Shown here piece by piece: positions 16,596-29,306 of a stretch of DNA of 64,000 bases (the stretch's first letter is position 1; every line of letters begins with the position of its first letter). The position numbers and the translations under genes were made by a program. The DNA lies in contig NC_133230.1 in the NCBI RefSeq assembly GCF_040436345.1, positions 2,212,797-2,276,796 on the forward strand, given 5' to 3'. The notes under the pieces were generated by a model that saw only the letters and a list, made by a program, of their open reading frames with translations, was not told the DNA's origin and searched no databases. Source of the stretch: Pagrus major. Taxonomy: Eukaryota; Chordata; Actinopteri; Spariformes; Sparidae.

Positions 16596-18903
16596 ATGAG
16601 TTCAGTTGAGAGTTTGAGAGAGTTTGTCAACGAGCGACTAACTGCTGCTGCTGAAGAAATATTCCGAGTGTTTAAAACAACTATCGTCCAGTACGAGGAA
16701 GAGATCGATCGGCAGCGCGTCCTGCTGGATATCTGCTGGAAACCCCAAGTAAAGTTACACAGGACAGGTGAGGACAAGTTTATTATTTTAACAACACTAA
16801 TGTTCAGAGCCCTGGAGTGGCCATAGAGGGGGAGATATGCATCGCAGCCACGTTTCACTACATGGAGCGAACAGACGAGTGTTTCCCTCGTGTTGGTTCA
16901 TTCCACTCCGGGACTCCGGAGGTTCTGAGTGCCCGCTGCACGGCTGGGCTCCGTTCTATAGAAGACCGCAGCCAAACTCCACTCAAAAAATGCTGATTTT
17001 ACACACAAAGCGTTCAGAACAATATGAGGAGCACTAAAACTAAACAGAAAGAGGTGTGTCTCATTGAACCTATTATGAAGACATGTCGGCATTGGCTTGG
17101 AGTCAATCGGTCAGATGACCTGGAAGCTATTGAAAAAAAATGTAGATTTTACATTCAAAACATTGCTAACAAGGAAAATTATGTTTTTGCCAAATGCTAC
17201 AAACACTGGAACCAAGGTATGAAACACAGAGCAGGACATATTTCACAGCAGAAGCTATTCCAGCTCTTTATGATGAGACGAGAGGAAAGGTGGAGGATCG
17301 CTCCAGTCTGCAGAGAGAATTGTGCTCACCTGTGATGGATGGACTTCACGGGCCACAGAGTCCTACGTGAAGCAAGGACTGCCCATTTTATTGATAACGA
17401 GTGGGAAACGCACTCCTACATACTACAAAAAAGAGGGATGCAGGAGACTCATACCGGTGCTAATCACCACTCAGAGAAGTGCACTCACCTCTGAGCATGC
17501 TGTTCAGTTGCTGTTCAGTTGCTGTTGAGTTGCTGTTCCTGAAGAAGAACATGCATATTTGAGGATGAATTGAAATGTGCTCAGGTTTACATAATACAAG
17601 TTACTACAAATAAAGGTTGATTGGTTGATTAAATAATCTCTGCCTTTTGTTCTCTGTCCCTCCAGAGATCCCACAGCAACATGTCTGTAAGGAGGAGGAG
17701 GTTCTCACTGACCAGCAGGTCTGTAACCAGGAGAGGAACTCCAGTCTGGACCAAGAGGACCCAGAGCCTCCAGAGATTAAAGAGGAACAGGAGGAACTCT
17801 GCACCAGTCGGGAGGGAGAGCAGCTTGTACTGAAGGTTGAGACGGATACCGTCATGTTGACTCCAACTTATGAGGAAAGTGACCACAGTGAAGCAGAACC
17901 AAAAAGTGACCACCAGCTCCTCTCCAACAACTCTCATGTAGCTGAGAGCCAAGATCAGAAACGAGGAAAACATGGAGATTCAGGATCAGCTGGAGATGGA
18001 GAGCCAAAACAAAAGAAAAGACATCACGGAAGAAAAAGACACAGTGAAAATGCAAAAAACTCTTCCTCATCAGACATTCGCCATAACACTCACCCAGGTA
18101 AAAAGTCCTTCAAATGTGACACATGTGGAAAGGCTTTTAAGATTAAGTCCCGATTGAATACACACCTAAGAACCCACACAGGTGAGAAGCCTTATTCTTG
18201 CCAAACATGTGGGAAAGATTTCAGGAGTCGTGCTCACTTAACAGTCCACATGAGAACCCACACAGGTGAGAAGCCTTATTCTTGCCAAACATGTGGGAAA
18301 GATTTCAGGAGTCGTGCTCACTTAACAATCCACATGAGAACCCACACAGGTGAGAAGCCGTATACTTGCAAAACATGTGGGAAAGCTTTCACTCAAAGTG
18401 CTGTGTTAACAGTCCACATGAGAACCCACACAGGTGAGAAACCGTATTCTTGCAACACATGTGGGAAGACTTTCAAGACTGGTGGTGAATTGAATCAGCA
18501 CATGAGAGTCCACACAGGTGAGAAGCCGTATACTTGCAAAACATGTGGGAAAGCTTTCACTCGAAGTGCTGACTTAACAGTCCACATGAGAACCCACACA
18601 GGTGAGAAGCCGTATTCTTGCAACACATGTGGGAAAGCTTTCAAGACTCGTGGTGAATTGAATCAGCACATGAGATTCCACACAGGTGAGAAGCCGTATT
18701 CTTGCCAAACATGTGGGAAGACTTTCAAGACTCGTGGTGAATTGAATCTGCACATGAGAATCCACACTGGTGAGAAGCCGTATTCTTGCAAAACATGTGG
18801 GAAGACTTTCAGCCAAAATGCAAACTTAACAGTCCACATGAGAATCCACACTGGTGAGAAGCCTTATTCTTGCAACACGTGGGAAAGATTTCAGGACTCG
18901 TAG
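16596..18903 (+). CDS. C2H2 zinc-finger protein gene E, 9 fingers, truncated by 2-bp deletion
   Basis: Exon 1 16596-16767 and exon 2 17666-18903, predicted product about 469 residues. Exon 2 starts EIPQQHVC (Leu to Ile). The linker is of the [14 protein letters not shown] subtype shared only with G. Contact residues of fingers 1-9 are ISRT, SAHV, SAHI, QAVV, TGEQ, RADV, TGEQ, TGEL, QANV. Fingers 2 and 3 are near copies of each other. In finger 10 a 2-bp deletion (ACATGTGGG became ACGTGGG) destroys the second Cys and shifts the frame to [13 protein letters not shown]. The protein may still bind DNA with nine fingers, or the gene may be decaying. Confidence 0.75.
17194..17468 (+). mobile_element. 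hAT transposase fossil in intron 1 of gene E
   Basis: Longer than in B: it keeps [12 protein letters not shown] and [18 protein letters not shown], with the extra [11 protein letters not shown] end. TGCGAT has become TGTGAT next to DGWTS. Frameshifts as in the other introns. Confidence 0.7.
17500..17540. repeat. 11-bp minisatellite, three units
   Basis: GCTGTTCAGTT type; the last unit reads GCTGTTGAGTT. Confidence 0.8.
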
Positions 18904-19214
<311 letters not shown>

Positions 19215-19553
19215 TGTTTTAGTGATTTATGTGATTTGTGTTTAAGACAGTCCACATTAAGCCATGGTGACATTCTGGGAAAGGTGAAACACGATTTGAA
19301 ACATTAAAAATGTTAGTTTAGTTTTAGTTTGTTTCTGTGAGTTTTAGACTTGGATTCTAATAATAATAAGTTAAAGTAGTTCATCAGTCAGAGCCTAAGA
19401 ATCACCACCGACAGCGACTGAGGAAGACCATCATCATCGTCATCTTCTTCATCTCCATCATCATTAACAAAGACGTTACAGCGACAGGCTGTTTAAGGAA
19501 CCGTGTGGGCGGTTTCCAACGAAAGAAGATTCTTTAAGTTCAGGAGAAATTTG

Positions 19554-20010
19554 GTCAGAATCAGAAACAGATTTATTGCCAAGAAGGATTTTACACCAAC
19601 AAGGAATTTGTCTAGGTGAATAAGGTGCATACATTGAAGACAATAAACAAACAGTGACTATAATAAATATGTACAAATTCTGCATTAATGTAATGCAAAG
19701 ACTTGAAGGGCGGTAGTGGGTTTGAGTGCAAGAGTCCGTGTCAGTGTCAGTGGGGGTCCCGGGACTTGTTAAGGATCCCAACTACAGAGGGGAAGAAACT
19801 GTTCATGTGGCGGGAGGTTTTGGTCCTGATGGACCGCAGCCTCCTGCCAGAGGGGAGAGTGTCAAAAAGTCTGTGACCGGGATGGGAGGGGTCGGCCACA
19901 ATCCTACCTGCACACCTCAGAGCCCTGGAGCTGTGCAGGTCCTGAAGGGATGGAAGGTTGCAGCCAATCACCTTCTCAGCAGAGCGTATGATACGCTGGT
20001 CAGGGCTCTG
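19554..20010. repeat. Dispersed repeat fragment, block copy 2
   Basis: Homologous to 829-1306 with about 20 bases missing near 19670 and a few substitutions (GGTCCCGGGACTTG). Confidence 0.5.
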
Positions 20011-20806
20011 TTAGCATTAAACTATTCTCTTAATATTTAACTGCTTTCACCCTACCTGCAATTTCACCGTCCGCCCATATTTCATTCATAAACTAATTAC
20101 ATTAGTCATTACAGACTCACCGTCTTTCTGTTATATGTTAATGTTGTTTAGTTGCCATCTCATTTACTTAAATGAAAATAAATATATTTAACCGTATGTC
20201 GTTGTCTGTGGAGGTTTGTTTTACTGTGGAGAACCAATGGTAACTGTGTGTAGAAGCCACTACTGCAGTGGCAGTACTGCAGTAATGAGATTAAATACAT
20301 TGATTTGAATGAATTAATATTGATTAAAGTTAACATTGTCTAGTCGAATTTGATTAATTTCCTCCAGATTAGTCAAAGAGATAAAAGAACGGAGGTGGTG
20401 CTCCTATTCACGAGTGCTTTATTAATCTCAAGTGATTAATACATTAATTTATGTGTAGTGTTTCTCCTACATTGGCATGAGGATAAGTTGACAGTACCCA
20501 GATGTTACTCCTCATTAAGAAGAGATCTTAAAGGTTGAGTATGAATGGGAGGAATTATTACTGCAAAAAACAAACATTTATATGTTAAATACTTGTAGTT
20601 TTTCCAGTAGCTTCCATGTAAGTAACCAAACAGAAAGCTGTTAGTTCAAAGTAGCAGTTTAGAAAAGAGTGGCACATTTATTTGTGGAATTAAGCAGAGT
20701 AGATCTACACCTTAATACAAGGAGTACAACAAACATAGTGTAAACACACTGTAAAAACAGAATAAAAATGGTGTTAAATATTGTTAATTAAATTAATATA
20801 AATAAA
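20011..20806 (+). other. Intergenic AT-rich DNA and shared ZNF flank
   Basis: Homologous to 1307-2081. It has a small extra stretch with doubled CTGCAGT near 20265-20285. No gene is seen. Confidence 0.55.
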
Positions 20807-22100
20807 ATGGGAAGTTGTAGTAGACTGTTGGAGGATGAGGATTTGGAGACGGAGTGGGAAATGAGTGGGAGCAGGAAAGGTGGAGGAGGGAGAAGGGATA
20901 GCAGAAATAGTCAGTTAACAAAAAAACGAGCATTAGAGGAGGATGAGGAAGGAAGAGATGTCAGGTAAAGGACAATGATGGAAGAATTTAAGATCATTCT
21001 TAAATTTAAAGTGGGCAGTGTCCAGTCACTAACAGCTGGATTGAGAAACGCGATTGGGGAATTAGAGATGGTGAAGATATTATGTGATGGCAGTCTGTTG
21101 GTAAAATGCAAGAATAATGAGCAGAGAAATAAAACAATGAAACTGTAATGTAATAACAAAATAGTGGAAAAAAAGATAGTTGGGGAGAGGAGAGGAACTA
21201 GGGGAGTGATAACTGGAATCCCTGTTGGAGAAAACCTGGAGGAGCTCAGGAAAGTGCTGAAAGGCGGAACGGTCACAGGAATTAGACGGCTCCAGGCCTT
21301 TAGAAATGGGGAAAAAGTTGATAGTGAATCTGTTCTGCTACAGTTCAAGGATGAGGTGCTTCCTGGAAAAATGATGGTAGGATACATGAGTTTTAGCGTA
21401 AGAGAATATGTTCCTGCTCCACTAAGATGCTATAAATGTCAAGCGATATGGTCATACCGCTAATGTATGCAAAGGGAAACAGAGATGCGGAAGATGCGGA
21501 GGAGAGCGTGCGTATGGACAGTGTGGCAGCAAGGATGCAGTTAAGTGCTGTCATTGTGGAGGGAACCACACAGCAGCATATGGGATGCGGGGACAGCCTT
21601 CCATTCTGAAACACCCCCACTCCGAAACACCGCTGTTCCGACTTTCAACTTCAAATTACTTCCCAAAAGGGTTAGGGTTAGGGTCAGGGTCAGGGTCAGG
21701 GTTTCCCCAATAGCCTTTTCGCGGATGCGTTGTCAGGAAGCAGGCAGTAGAAGTTCAACAAGTAAAATCAGAGTGGAAAGTGACATATGAAGAGGCTGTG
21801 CAGATATGTAACAATGAAAGAAGAGAAGAAGGAGTCAACCAAAGCAAACATGAAACAAGTGTGGCTTCAGGCCGGGCACAAAAGGACAATGCAGGAGTGC
21901 CAATGGACAGATTAGTGCTATTCTTAGCTTGCGTCATCAACTGTTCAGAGCAAAGGAAAACCAAGACAGAGAAAATCAAAATCATAGTTAAGGCAGCAGC
22001 TAAATTCCTTAACATGAAAGATTTATCACGGGAAAAGATACAGACTGACCTTAGCCACGGAGAAAGGACCTCGGAGGCAGCTTCGCAAATCATAACATAG
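20807..22100 (+). pseudogene. LINE ORF1 remnant, copy 2
   Basis: It starts at ATG 20807. The main open pieces are 21164-21463 (GEKVDSESVLLQF, RCYKCQ) and 21780-22100. Stops and the 133-bp insertion (21590-21722) are as in copy 1. Confidence 0.7.
21590..21722. repeat. 133-bp insertion with telomere-like array, copy 2
   Basis: GGATGCG repeats lie at 21583-21589 and 21723-21729. The array at about 21669-21703 starts with two GGGTTA units. The left inner border reads TTCCCAAAAG rather than TTCCCAATAG. Confidence 0.6.
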
Positions 22101-22840
22101 TGTTGATACTTCAATGGAACGCCAGGAGTCTGATAGCGAATGGACAGGAGTTTACAGGATATATTGATCATTTAGAAAGGAAACCAGACATCATATGCAT
22201 TCAGGAAACATGGCTCAAAACAACTCTGGAGTCCATTATTAAGGGGTATACTGTTATCCGCAAAGATAGAAACAATGGTAATGGAGGGGGATGTGCAATA
22301 TTTATTAAAGAAGGTATAAATTATAGACAGTTAGATACAATACAAAAGTTAGAGGTAATAGTTTTTGAAATATGGAGTAAGAATGGTAGTATGAAAATAG
22401 TACATTTTTATAACCCATGCAAAAAGTTAGAAAAAGGAAAACTAGAGTTAATATTGGAACACTGGAGAGGTAATATCATCTGGTGTGGGGATTTTAATGC
22501 ACATAGCACAGTGTGGGGGGAAAAAGAAGATTTAAATGGAGAGATTTTAGAGGAACTCATAGATGAGAAGGAATTGGTGTGTTTAAATGATGGAGTAGGC
22601 ACAAGGGTTAATTTGGGGAAGGGTACAGAGTCAGCAGTAGACCTTACTTTGGTATCACAGTCACTGGTCGAGAAGAGTAATTGGGAAGTATTTAAAGGAA
22701 GCACTATAGGGAGTGATCACTCTCCAATATTCATAGGTGTTGGAGTTGAAAGGGAGATGAAACAGGACGAGAGAGAAGGAAGATGGAAATTTGAAGAAGC
22801 AAATTGGAACAAGTATAGAGTATTAGCTGAAGGACTTTGA
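22100..22840 (+). pseudogene. LINE endonuclease domain, copy 2
   Basis: 246 codons are open with all catalytic motifs as in copy 1. The only residue change seen is Asn for Ile near residue 234 (EEANWNKY). Confidence 0.8.
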
Positions 22841-23658
22841 CTGACTTTGCCTTGCAGTCTCTCTCCTCCTCACCTGGCAAGGAGGACGTTGTTTTCTTTA
22901 CAATAAAGCCGTCAGATAGACGTTTCCCAGGAGACTCCCTAAGGTTATTTACAACTATCTAACATCGTCTGTCCTCCTTCCCTCGGAGACAGCCACATTC
23001 CTTTCTTTTCTGGTCAATTGAGGTTCATCATCAAATCAATCCACTCTCCAGGCATCAAGAGGAACAGAGAACTGTCACAATCATGTGTTATAAAGGAAAG
23101 TCTTTGCAATTGTAAATGAGACTAACGACGGCTGATGTTCTGTGTTCTCTCCTGATCTAATTAACACACACATGCTCCAGAGTAAAAGTACTCTGGGCCC
23201 CACCTTGACACTCAGTGGTTTACGACCATGCTTTTCTCTTATCTGTGGGGGTTTCTGCACTCATCCAGATTGAAACCAAATTTTAAATAACCATTAAGCT
23301 GGAATCTCATCCTCTTAATCTTAACAGATGTCTGTAAATGTCCTGTGTTTGCAGGAACCACAGCATCTCCTGATGGTGAGTCCTGGTACGATTGGGACAG
23401 ACTTTCAGGAGATCTATTGTTTAAATACCTCATCTTTCTATTACCAGTAAATGTCTCTGATATGCCCTGTTTAATAAGTATTAGGCTAGAACTAAAGGAA
23501 GTTCAATTAGTTTACAAGTCAGAGCCTAAGAACCACCACTCAAAGCGACGAAGAAGACCATCATCTTTATCAAGATCATCATCATTGATAAAGAAGTTTC
23601 AGTAACGGGCTGTTTCAGAAACCGTGCAAGCGGTTTCCAACGAAAGACAGACTCTTTG
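22841..23658 (+). other. Foreign X/ZNF-flank segment within LINE copy 2
   Basis: Counterpart of 4118-4935. The frame at 23345-23605 with ESWYDWDRLSGDLL is kept, with Ser to Leu near its end. Confidence 0.65.
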
Positions 23659-24378
23659 ACAAGCCAGACCGGCTCTGCCCCCCAACGCACAAAGGTCGTC
23701 TGTTTCACAAAAAGCAAAATTCAGGATCAGATTCAACTTAAAATGTATGGAGAAAATTTAGAAAGAGTAGAATGTTTCAAATATCTACGTATCTGGTTCG
23801 ACAAGAATCTTACTTGGAAAATTCACATAGGGACAATTGTTGGAAAATGTAAAAAAGTACTGAATGTTGTTGATGTTTGAGGGGTAACGAGTGGGGAGCA
23901 AATAAAGTGTCTCTGAAAGCTGTTTACATTGGGCTAATCAGGGAAGGTCTTGACTATGGCTGCACAATTTACCAGTCTGCTTCAAAAACTTTACTAAAAA
24001 AATTGGATACACTTAGATATCAGGCCTTGAGACTCCGCTGTGGTGCTATTAATACAACCCCAGTGTCAGCTTTACAAGTGGAGATGAATGAAATGCCATT
24101 AGAAATAAGAAGAAATCAGATTTCACTAACATACTGGGCAAACCTAAAGGGCCATAAGGAGAGTCAGCCCACTCAGAAGGTGTTACAGATGTGTCAAGAG
24201 AAGGAAAGAAGACAGTTGAAGAGCTTTGGTTGGATGATGGGGGATGCAGTATAGAAATAGGGATAGGGGATTTAGTGTTAAGCCCCACTGTACCATCCTC
24301 CACTGTCCCACCTTGGCTATTAAGAGAAATAGAGGTAGACATACATCTGTTAGCAGAGGGTGATTTGTTAATTTTTAA
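23659..24378 (+). pseudogene. LINE RT C-terminal remnant, copy 2
   Basis: Frames 23656-23880 and 23877-24254, with the same frameshift between them as in copy 1. Contains YIGLIREGLDYG (Glu where copy 1 has Ala). Confidence 0.7.
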
Positions 24379-25503
24379 CAGGGGGATGGCTCAATGGGAG
24401 CAGCACCCTGCCCCGACACACCTATGTCCACCTCCCAAAGGACATTGTTGATGCCTTAACCACAACTGTGGCATTTCTAATTTTACAACTCCATTTAATC
24501 CAGTTATCTTCCTTCTCTCCCTACTACAATTGTCTTTGTATAACTGTATTAAAGTAACAAGTAAATACACCTTTAAATTGTATGCAGTGGACTGAGTTTA
24601 TTCAGGCAGGGTTTTCTCATGTTTCTCACAATACACTACAAGCAGGGTCATTTTAAGTTACATGACCCCTTGGAATTTTTTACCATCTAAATTCCTTGAG
24701 GGACACAAAATGAATATTGTGCAAAATAGTAGAGCCCGACCGATTTATCGGCCAATATGAGCCTCTCACAGATATATCAGTATCAGTGTATATATTGTCC
24801 GATATGCACTGATATGAAAACCTTATATTTAAAAACTATAATGGAGAAAAACATGCTTGGGCTAATTTAAAATTGGTGTAATGACACAGTTTGTCCAGCA
24901 GAGCGCGCTTCAACGGGACTAAAACAGCTGGTGTCAGGAAATGTAACAGCTGCCTCACTAATGGTTGAACTATAAACCAGCACAAACATGACAATTACCA
25001 ACAGAACATAAGCCACCATGTTCTGAACAGACACTAAAAACACTTACAGAAAGTAACATTTTAGTTTTAGAAAAGGAAACTTGTTGTGCTCCTCCTCTAC
25101 AGAGAGACGCGCTGGGGATCCACCGGAAGCTGCTCTATGACGTCGCGTCTGCTACAGGTTTTGTTCCGCCCTCCGCACGACGTCATACCATGAATGTATG
25201 AAGAGAACCAGGCGGGAACGTTTCAGAACCGAGCCTTTGGCCTGCCCGATTTTGTTGACTTGCTCAGATTTTGACGTTTTTATACAATCGGGAGTCTGCA
25301 CACGGTGTTTTATTTTGAAAATTGACCGGATGCTCTATGCCGTGCACGGCTCAACTGTGCGCCGTCGATCGCGGCCGCTTGTGATTTGTAACACACTTTC
25401 TGCTACTAGGGGATGGAGAGTGATGGCAGGTTAACAAGGGGGATGCTTTTTGGTAATTTTGCTAACAAGGGGGACGGCATCCCCCCTCATCCCCCCTCAT
25501 GTC
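24379..25503. mobile_element. Unclassified insertion between RT and RNase H, copy 2
   Basis: Homologous to 5656-6780; CCGACCGATTTATCGGCC lies at about 24737. Minor substitutions (GAGCGCGC for GAGTGCGC near 24902). Confidence 0.45.
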
Positions 25504-26280
25504 GCCTACTGTCTGTTAGAAAGGAAGAAAGGGAAAAGTATAAATAGGAATCAGGTTGATAGATATATAGAGGAACATTATTCAACATTTACTAAAGTAT
25601 ATACTGATGCATCAAAGACAACTAACAACAGAGTAGCAGTTGCGTTCACCATCCCAGATTTAAATATTGTGTCAATTAAAAGAATCAGTAATAACATCGG
25701 TATTTACGAGAGAAATGGTAGCTATTCTTTGAGCACTTGAGTGGGTGGAAAGAAATAAACTAAAGTACTAATAGGATCAGATTCAAGCAGTTCATTAACC
25801 AGTCTCAAAAACATGCAATCAGAAACAAGACAAGATATTCTGGTGGAAATAGCTCAAACTGTATAAAATTACCAAAGCAGGAGTAAATGTGAAGAATATG
25901 ACAGTAAACTATAGTAAGGCGGAAGTTAAAAGCATAATCAAAGTAGAAATGAAAAAGAAGTGGCAGGAGGGTTGGAACAAGGAAAATAAAGGTAGAGTGT
26001 TCTACAGTATCCAAAGGGAGGTGGGAAGGATGAGAGAAAATAGTAGAAGTAAAAAAGAAGAAGATATAATATCAAGAATGAGATTTGTATGATGAAAGTA
26101 ATTGGGAAACATGAAACTGGTTTGTGTGAACAGTGTAATTATCAAGAAACAGTTGAACATGTCATTATAAATGGTCCTAAGTATCAGCGGCAAAGGAGGA
26201 TTCTGAGAGACAGACTCAGTAGAGAGCAAATCAAATTTATCAAATGTTTTAATCAAAAGAATATAGGTATTAATATTATC
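25504..26280 (+). pseudogene. LINE RNase H and C-terminal motif remnant, copy 2
   Basis: VYTDASKTTNNRVAVAF at about 25597-25647, with a stop at 25738-25740. The Cys motif reads GLCEQCNYQETVEHVI here, closer to the expected family text than copy 1. Confidence 0.7.
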
Positions 26281-26290
26281 ATTTTCTTTG

Positions 26291-26291
<1 letters not shown>

Positions 26292-26342
<51 letters not shown>

Positions 26343-26357
26343 TTATTATTATTATTT
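26292..26357. repeat. (ATT)n microsatellite, interrupted
   Basis: A shorter array than at 7564, broken by TTTTA near 26341. Confidence 0.95.
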
Positions 26358-26455
26358 TGATCCTCTACCAGTAGTCGTAGTATTCCATTCTGATCCACAC
26401 TCCAGTTCAGAAGGTGGCGGTAATGCACAGCTAAAAGTTGTTTGCCGACCGCCAT

Positions 26456-26500
26456 GAAGAAGAAGAAGAAGAAGAAGAAGAAGAAGAAGAAGAAGAAGAA
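26456..26500. repeat. (GAA)15 LINE tail
   Basis: 15 units against 22 in copy 1. It joins GCCTCCGC without the CTAAAA part of the target word. Confidence 0.95.
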
Positions 26501-26656
26501 GCCTCCGCACTTCCCCCGTCGGAGCTTAAAAGCGTGACACCCAGCGGAAGTAAACAGTAGCAGCTAGCAGCATTAGCTGCCTGTGTGTAATGAACGAAGT
26601 GGAAGACGGTACTGAGTCACAGCGCAGCTCATTATTGAATTAGTAATTAAAGAACA
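26501..26656 (+). promoter_or_regulatory. 5' flank/5' UTR of gene F with uORF
   Basis: Shared block placed directly after the GAA tail. uORF 26590-26643. Confidence 0.55.
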
Positions 26657-29306
26657 ATGAGTTCAGTTGAGAGTTTGAGAGAGTTTGTCAACGAGCGACT
26701 AACTGCTGCTGCTGAAGAAATATTCCGAGTGTTTAAAACAACTATCGTCCAGTACGAGGAAGAGATCGATCGGCAGCGCGTCCTGCTGGATATCTGCTGG
26801 AAACCCCAAGTAAAGTTACACAGGACAGGTGAGGACAAGTTTATTATTTTAACAACACTAATGTTCAGAGCCCTGGAGTGGCCATAGAGGGGGAGATATG
26901 CATCGCAGCCACGTTTCACTACATGGAGCGAACAGACGAGTGTTTCCCTCGTGTTGGTTCATTCCACTCCGGGACTCCGGAGGTTCTGAGTGCCCGCTGC
27001 ACGGCTGGGCTCCGTTCTATAGAAGACCGCAGCCAAACTCCACTCAAAAAATGCTGATTTTACACACAAAACGTTCAGAAAAATACGAGGAGCACTAAAA
27101 CTCAACAGAAAGAGGTGTGTCTCGTTGAACCTATTATGAAGACATGTCGGCATTGATTTTGTGTCAGTGGATCAAATGAGCTGGAAACTATTGGGAAAAA
27201 TGTAGATTTTACATTCAAAACATTAATAACAAGGAAAATGATGTTTTTTGCCAAATGGTACAAACACTGGAACCAAGATATGAAATACAGAGCAGAACAT
27301 ATTTCACAGAAGAAGCTATTCCAGCTTTTTATGATGAGACGAGAGGAAATGTGGAGGATCGCTCCAGTCTGCAGAGAGAATTGTGCTCACCTGCGATGGA
27401 TGGACTCATCCTGGTGCTAATCACCACTCAGAGAAGTGCACTCACCTCTGAGCATGCTGTTCAGTTGCTGTTCCTGAAGAAGAACATGCATATTTGAGGA
27501 TAAATTGAAATGTGCTCAGGTTTACATAATACAAGTTACTACAAATAAAGGTTGAGTGGTTGATTAAATAATCTCTGCCTTTTGTTCTCTCTCCCTCCAG
27601 AGCTCCCACAGCAACATGTCTGTAAGGAGGAGGAGGTTCTCGCTGACCAGCAGGTCTGTAACCAGGAGAGGAACTCCAGTCTGGACCAAGAGGACCCAGA
27701 GCCTCCAGAGATTAAAGAGGAACAGGAGGAACTCTGCACCAGTCTGGAGGGAGAGCAGCTTGTACTGAAGGTTGAGACGGATGCCGTCATGTTGACTCCA
27801 ACTTATGAGGAAAGTGACCACAGTGAAGCAGAACCAAAAAGTGACCACCAGCTCCTCTCCAACAACTCTCATGTAGCTGAGAGCCAAGATCAGAAAGGAG
27901 GAAAACATGGAGATTCAGGATCAGCTGGAGATGGAGAGCCAAAACAAAAGAAAAGACATCACAGAAGCAAAAGTCACAGTGATAATGCAAAAAACTCTAC
28001 CTCATCAGACATTCACCATAACACTCACCCAGGTAAAAAGTCTCTTAAATGTGGCACATGTGGAAAGGCTTTTAAGTTTAAGTCCCTATTGAATGTACAC
28101 CTAACGACCCACAGAGTTGAGAGGCCGCATTCTTGCAAAACATGTGGGAAGACTTTCAAGACTTGTGGTGTATTAAATATGCACATGAGAATCCACACTG
28201 GTGAGAAGCCTTATTCTTGCCAAACATGTGGGAAGACTTTCAAGACTCGTGGTGTATTAAATATGCACATGAGAATCCACACTGGTGAGAAGCCTTATTC
28301 TTGCCAAACATGTGGGAAGACTTTCAGCCAAAGTGCTCACTTAAACTGTCACATGAGAATCCACACAGGTGAGAAACCGTATTCTTGCCAAACATGTGGG
28401 AAGACTTTCAAGCTAACCGTTAACTTAAAATGTCACATGATAACTCACACAGGTGAGAAGACTTTTACCTGTGAAATTTGTGGGAAGGCTTTCGGGCTTC
28501 GTGCATCCTTAACAGTTCACATGAGAATCCACACAGGTAAGAAACCGTATTCTTGCACAACATGTGGGAAAGCTTTCAACTGTAGTGCTCACTTAACACG
28601 TCACGTGAGAATCCACACAGGTGAGAAACTGTATTCTTGCAAAACGTGTGGGAAAGCTTTCAACCGAAGTGCATCCTTAACAGTTCACATGAGAACCCAC
28701 ACAGGTGAGAAACTGTATTCTTGCAAAACATGTGGGAAATCTTTCAGCCGAAGTACTCACTTAAAAGTCCACATGAGAATCCACACAGGTGAGAAGCCTT
28801 ATTCTTGCAAAACGTGTGGGAAAGCTTTCAGCCGAAATGCTCACTTAAAAGGTCACATGAGAATCCACACAGGTGAGAAGCCTTATTCTTGCACAACATG
28901 TGGGAAGACTTTCAACCAAAGGGCATCCTTAACAGTTCACATGAGAATCCACACAGGTGAGAAACCGTATTCTTGCAAAATATGTGGGAAGACTTTCAAT
29001 GTCAACAGTGCCATAAAACGTCACATGAGAACTCACACAGGTGAGAAACTGTATACTTGCAAAACATGTGGGAAAGATTTCTTATCCTGTGGTGAGTTAA
29101 AGCAACATATGAGAATCCACACAGGTGAGAAGCCTTATTCTTGCAAAACATGTGGAAAAGCTTTCAGCCAAAGTGCAAACTTAAAAGTCCACATGAGAAC
29201 CCACACTGGTGAGAAACTGTATACTTGCCAAACTTGTGGGAAGACTTTCAATCAAAACGGTAACTTAACTCGTCACATGAGAACCCACACAGGTGAGAAG
29301 CCATAA
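26657..29306 (+). CDS. C2H2 zinc-finger protein gene F, 15 fingers, two exons
   Basis: Exon 1 26657-26828 and exon 2 27601-29306 (acceptor CTCTCTCCCTCCAG), about 625 residues, the longest array here. Exon 1 is as in B. The linker has [18 protein letters not shown]. Contact residues of fingers 1-15: FSLV, TGVM, TGVM, QAHC, LVNC, LASV, CAHR, RASV, RTHV, RAHG, QASV, VSAR, SGEQ, QANV, QGNR. Linker 1-2 is degenerate (HRVERP), and others vary (TGEKT, TGKKP, TGEKL). Finger 12 has Ile for helix Leu. Fingers 2 and 3 are near copies. The inferred duplication breakpoint (27502) lies in its intron, so F may be a hybrid of two paralogs. A decayed finger follows TAA. Confidence 0.85.
27255..27425 (+). mobile_element. 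hAT transposase fossil in intron 1 of gene F, shortened
   Basis: It keeps [19 protein letters not shown] and [13 protein letters not shown]. About 100 bases after ATGGATGGACT are missing (the SRATESYV...HSYILQ part), so it joins directly to CATCCTGGTGCTAATCACC. Confidence 0.7.

Larger units (their letters stand above)
20807..26500 (+). mobile_element. Degenerate I-group LINE, copy 2
   Basis: Same order of parts as copy 1 and the same foreign segment, so the chimera existed before the block duplicated. Differences: CACTAACAG for CACTCTAACAG near 21028, two GGGTTA units in the telomere-like array, a longer open C-terminal frame (26089 on) because a stop seen in copy 1 is Gln here, and a (GAA)15 tail that joins GCCTCCGC directly. 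Confidence 0.85.
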
